Source: Antilocapra americana (Eukaryota; Chordata; Mammalia; Artiodactyla; Antilocapridae). From it: a stretch of DNA of 64,000 nt. The translations under genes were made by a program, and so were the position numbers. The notes below the pieces were generated by a model. It was not told the DNA's origin. It ran no database searches and worked only from the letters and a program-made list of their open reading frames with translations. Below are positions 61,761-64,000 of the stretch, in pieces. Within the stretch, counting starts at the first letter, position 1. Each line of letters opens with the position of its first letter. The stretch spans positions 496,163 through 560,162 of the forward strand of contig ML664662.1 of NCBI GenBank assembly GCA_007570785.1. Direction: 5' to 3'.

Positions 61761-64000
61761 TTGTTAATTTCAGTGGGGTTTCCTTGTATATGAGGACGTA
61801 ATTCAAAGTGGTAGCCCTTAGAAGACAGAATGCAAAAATGTGATCTACAGTAAAGACAAGTCCTCCAACTCTCTCCAGAAACCAAGGAAAAAAGGTAAAT
61901 AAAACCTTTATAAGTGTTCAAGTCAGTACAGTCTATCCTACCAATAAGGTAAAACTTAAGTAAAAACTGAAAGATGGTTTTATATTGTGTTGTATGCACA
62001 TAAAAACTTTTAAAAGAATAACTTGGTAAGCACCAAGACAATAAGAACACGAGTAAATATTGAAGATAATTTTAGTTATAAATAATGCTAGCTGACTGTA
62101 CTATTGAGGAAGTGGGGTTTTTACCCCTCCCCAAAGCTTAAGATACTAGTAGAGATGAAACATGGGCAGGACAAATACTTAATATTGGTGAGATACTTAC
62201 CAGAAACTAAGAATATCAGTAAACTAGAAGCCTGATATTATCCTACTGAATAATGTCTCATACCTAATGGGATCCATGCAACACTTTTATTATATAGAGG
62301 CTAGAAGAAATTTATTTTAGAATTACAGACTTGGAAATTGATGACTGATGGTATCATCAACCACCAATTTCTAAATGCTGTGAAAAGCCTGTTTTAATAG
62401 GAGAATTTTATTTGTGGGAGACTGATCAGTATTTATCAGAAGAGTACTGTAACAGGAAGAAAAGGTACATCTAAGGTTAGGACAAACAAAAGGTATGGTT
62501 CCAATAAACTCAGGGGAACATAGCAACAAAAATGCAAGGGCTTACTATGTGCCAGGCATTATTCTAACATAAATAACTTGTTCAAGGTCATACACCTAAT
62601 ACATTAGGTTTCAAATCTAGGCAATCTATGCAGATTCACAGCTCTTACTTTATGAAGATATAGATAATGTAAGGGGAAACTGAAGCCTGAAGATGTTAAG
62701 TTCATGCAACTGAGATGAAGCAAAGACTCACGTAGAATTTGACTACAAACGAGCAGAAAACTCGAGTGAGGTTGAATTGCATGTGTATCATCTCCTGATA
62801 GTCTCTACAGCAAGGGTCTCAATCCGTGCCAATGAAATACCATATGCAAATAAAGTACGTAAAAATGAGCAATGAAGTCATGTGATTTATATTAAGGCTT
62901 CATTGGGGGGAAGGCCTGCATTAGCCTCTGTTGAGGGCATTGTACCAGAAAGAGGAGGTGACACCATAATGGAGAATCAATTACATTAAACTAAGTTTAT
63001 ACTTCTCTCAGATTTCATTTGACATATGCAAACATGTCCCAAATGTTGGCTGCATTCATATATTGCCATGATTATTCTAGCATGCTACTTAGAAGGAACT
63101 AAGAATTGAAATGATAAAAGATCACTGCCTGGTGCCTATCAGTTGCCTGATGCTTAGATTGCTTATGCTCAGAGTGGTAAATGAAGACAGTCGACAAAAT
63201 CAGCTCAAGTATCTGAGAGCAGCTTCATTTTTCAATTATGTTTATCTGAATTTTATATAGGAAGGTATGTATGTACGTGAAGTGTTAAGGAAAAATATCC
63301 TTGTAATGTGTAAGAGCCTTAGTTGGAATTTTATTCAACAATGCCAACAGTCTAAATCTCCAAATAATGAGGTATGAGAAATATCCTCATTTTTAATATG
63401 TATATTGGCTTCTGCAGACTCTAACATGTTAAAGGAGTGGTGTGTTCAATATCCATTATGCTAATTCTATCTCTCTGGTAATATAAAGTTTTCTTTTTGT
63501 GGCTATGGGGACCAACTTCAACCTACAAGAAAGTCTGGGGGTTTATTTTGGAGCCTATCAATTTGGTGTAAGACAGAGGAGTATGTACCAACAACCCATC
63601 TGCACTCTAGCGCACACACTCAGACATAACTGTCAGAGGGCAAAAACACATTGAAACAGAGCTCCATATATGGCAGGCGCTTAAAAACTGACTGTTGACG
63701 CCACAGAAATCTCTACCTGAATATGTTAAAACAAATTCACACTTTGAAATCCAATGTAACTATGTAGACTCTAGTAGTCTTGGCTCTCATAAACTTTCAA
63801 TTCATAAAGTCTGAAGAACTTATGAGACACAGACTTAGGATTACAAAAGAACTATGGTATTTGCAAGAACAGACTTAGACAAAAGTTTTCTTAAAAAGAT
63901 AAAGGTGGTGGTAGGAAGGAAACAAAGGATGGAAGCTAGTCAGGTACATACTTAGAAAGGTAACAACCAATTGTACTATAGGCAGGCAGAGCTCCCAGGC
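61761..64000. other. USP9X: Intron upstream of W1, right part
   Basis: A MIR-like fragment is at about 62525-62650 (gggcttactatgtgccaggc, ttgttcaaggtcatacacct). The rest is unassigned and no exon is seen. Confidence 0.5.

Noticed and set aside
1..64000. CRISPR arrays, operons, phage or other prokaryotic systems
   Set aside because: No regularly spaced repeats or clustered coding frames; exon-intron structure and SINEs show a mammalian genome.

Overview
This is ruminant (bovid-type) nuclear DNA. It is AT-rich, has canonical GT-AG introns, and is full of repeats specific to ruminants and their relatives: Bov-tA and Bov-A SINEs, the artiodactyl tRNA-derived (CHR-type) SINE, and ruminant L1 3' ends. 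Older mammalian MIR, L2, MER5-like and hAT fragments are also present. There is nothing prokaryotic or viral in it.

The window holds one gene, on the minus strand: the 3' two-thirds of the ubiquitin-specific protease USP9X. I placed 31 coding exons between 57206 and 6756. Every exon-exon phase I checked joins in frame. They encode roughly residues 632 to the C-terminus of an approximately 2,550-residue protein. In order these are part of the N-terminal helical region, the ubiquitin-like domain (48473-48713), a long helical linker, the USP catalytic domain (27593 down to about 17872: Cys box at 27499-27501, two CxxC zinc-ribbon pairs, His box at 18222-18224), and the C-terminal helical region with its acidic and proline-rich tail. 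The stop codon is at 6756-6758. A long 3' UTR runs left from there to about 3010. The left 3 kb is 3' flank and the right 6.8 kb (57207-64000) is intron.

Two assembly gaps are present. The 100 N at 4081-4180 lie in the 3' UTR. The 400 N at 17472-17871 remove the end of the last catalytic-domain exon and its splice donor.

The most interesting local features are these. (1) A 316-bp piece of the 3' UTR (6263-6578) is present again, about 98% identical and in the same orientation, in the last intron (7724-8042), carrying two AATAAA hexamers with it. (2) Two in-frame splice donors in the exon at 9022-9282 would add or omit 16 residues. (3) An 80-115 bp inverted repeat lies at 32711-33099. (4) A 5'-inverted L1 lies at 39905-40985. 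(5) A folded-back Bov-tA cluster lies at 51840-52350. The USP9 protein carries a scatter of substitutions against the human USP9X I remember. It still looks much more like USP9X than USP9Y, but the X/Y assignment rests on memory and should be checked. I found no previously undescribed biological system.
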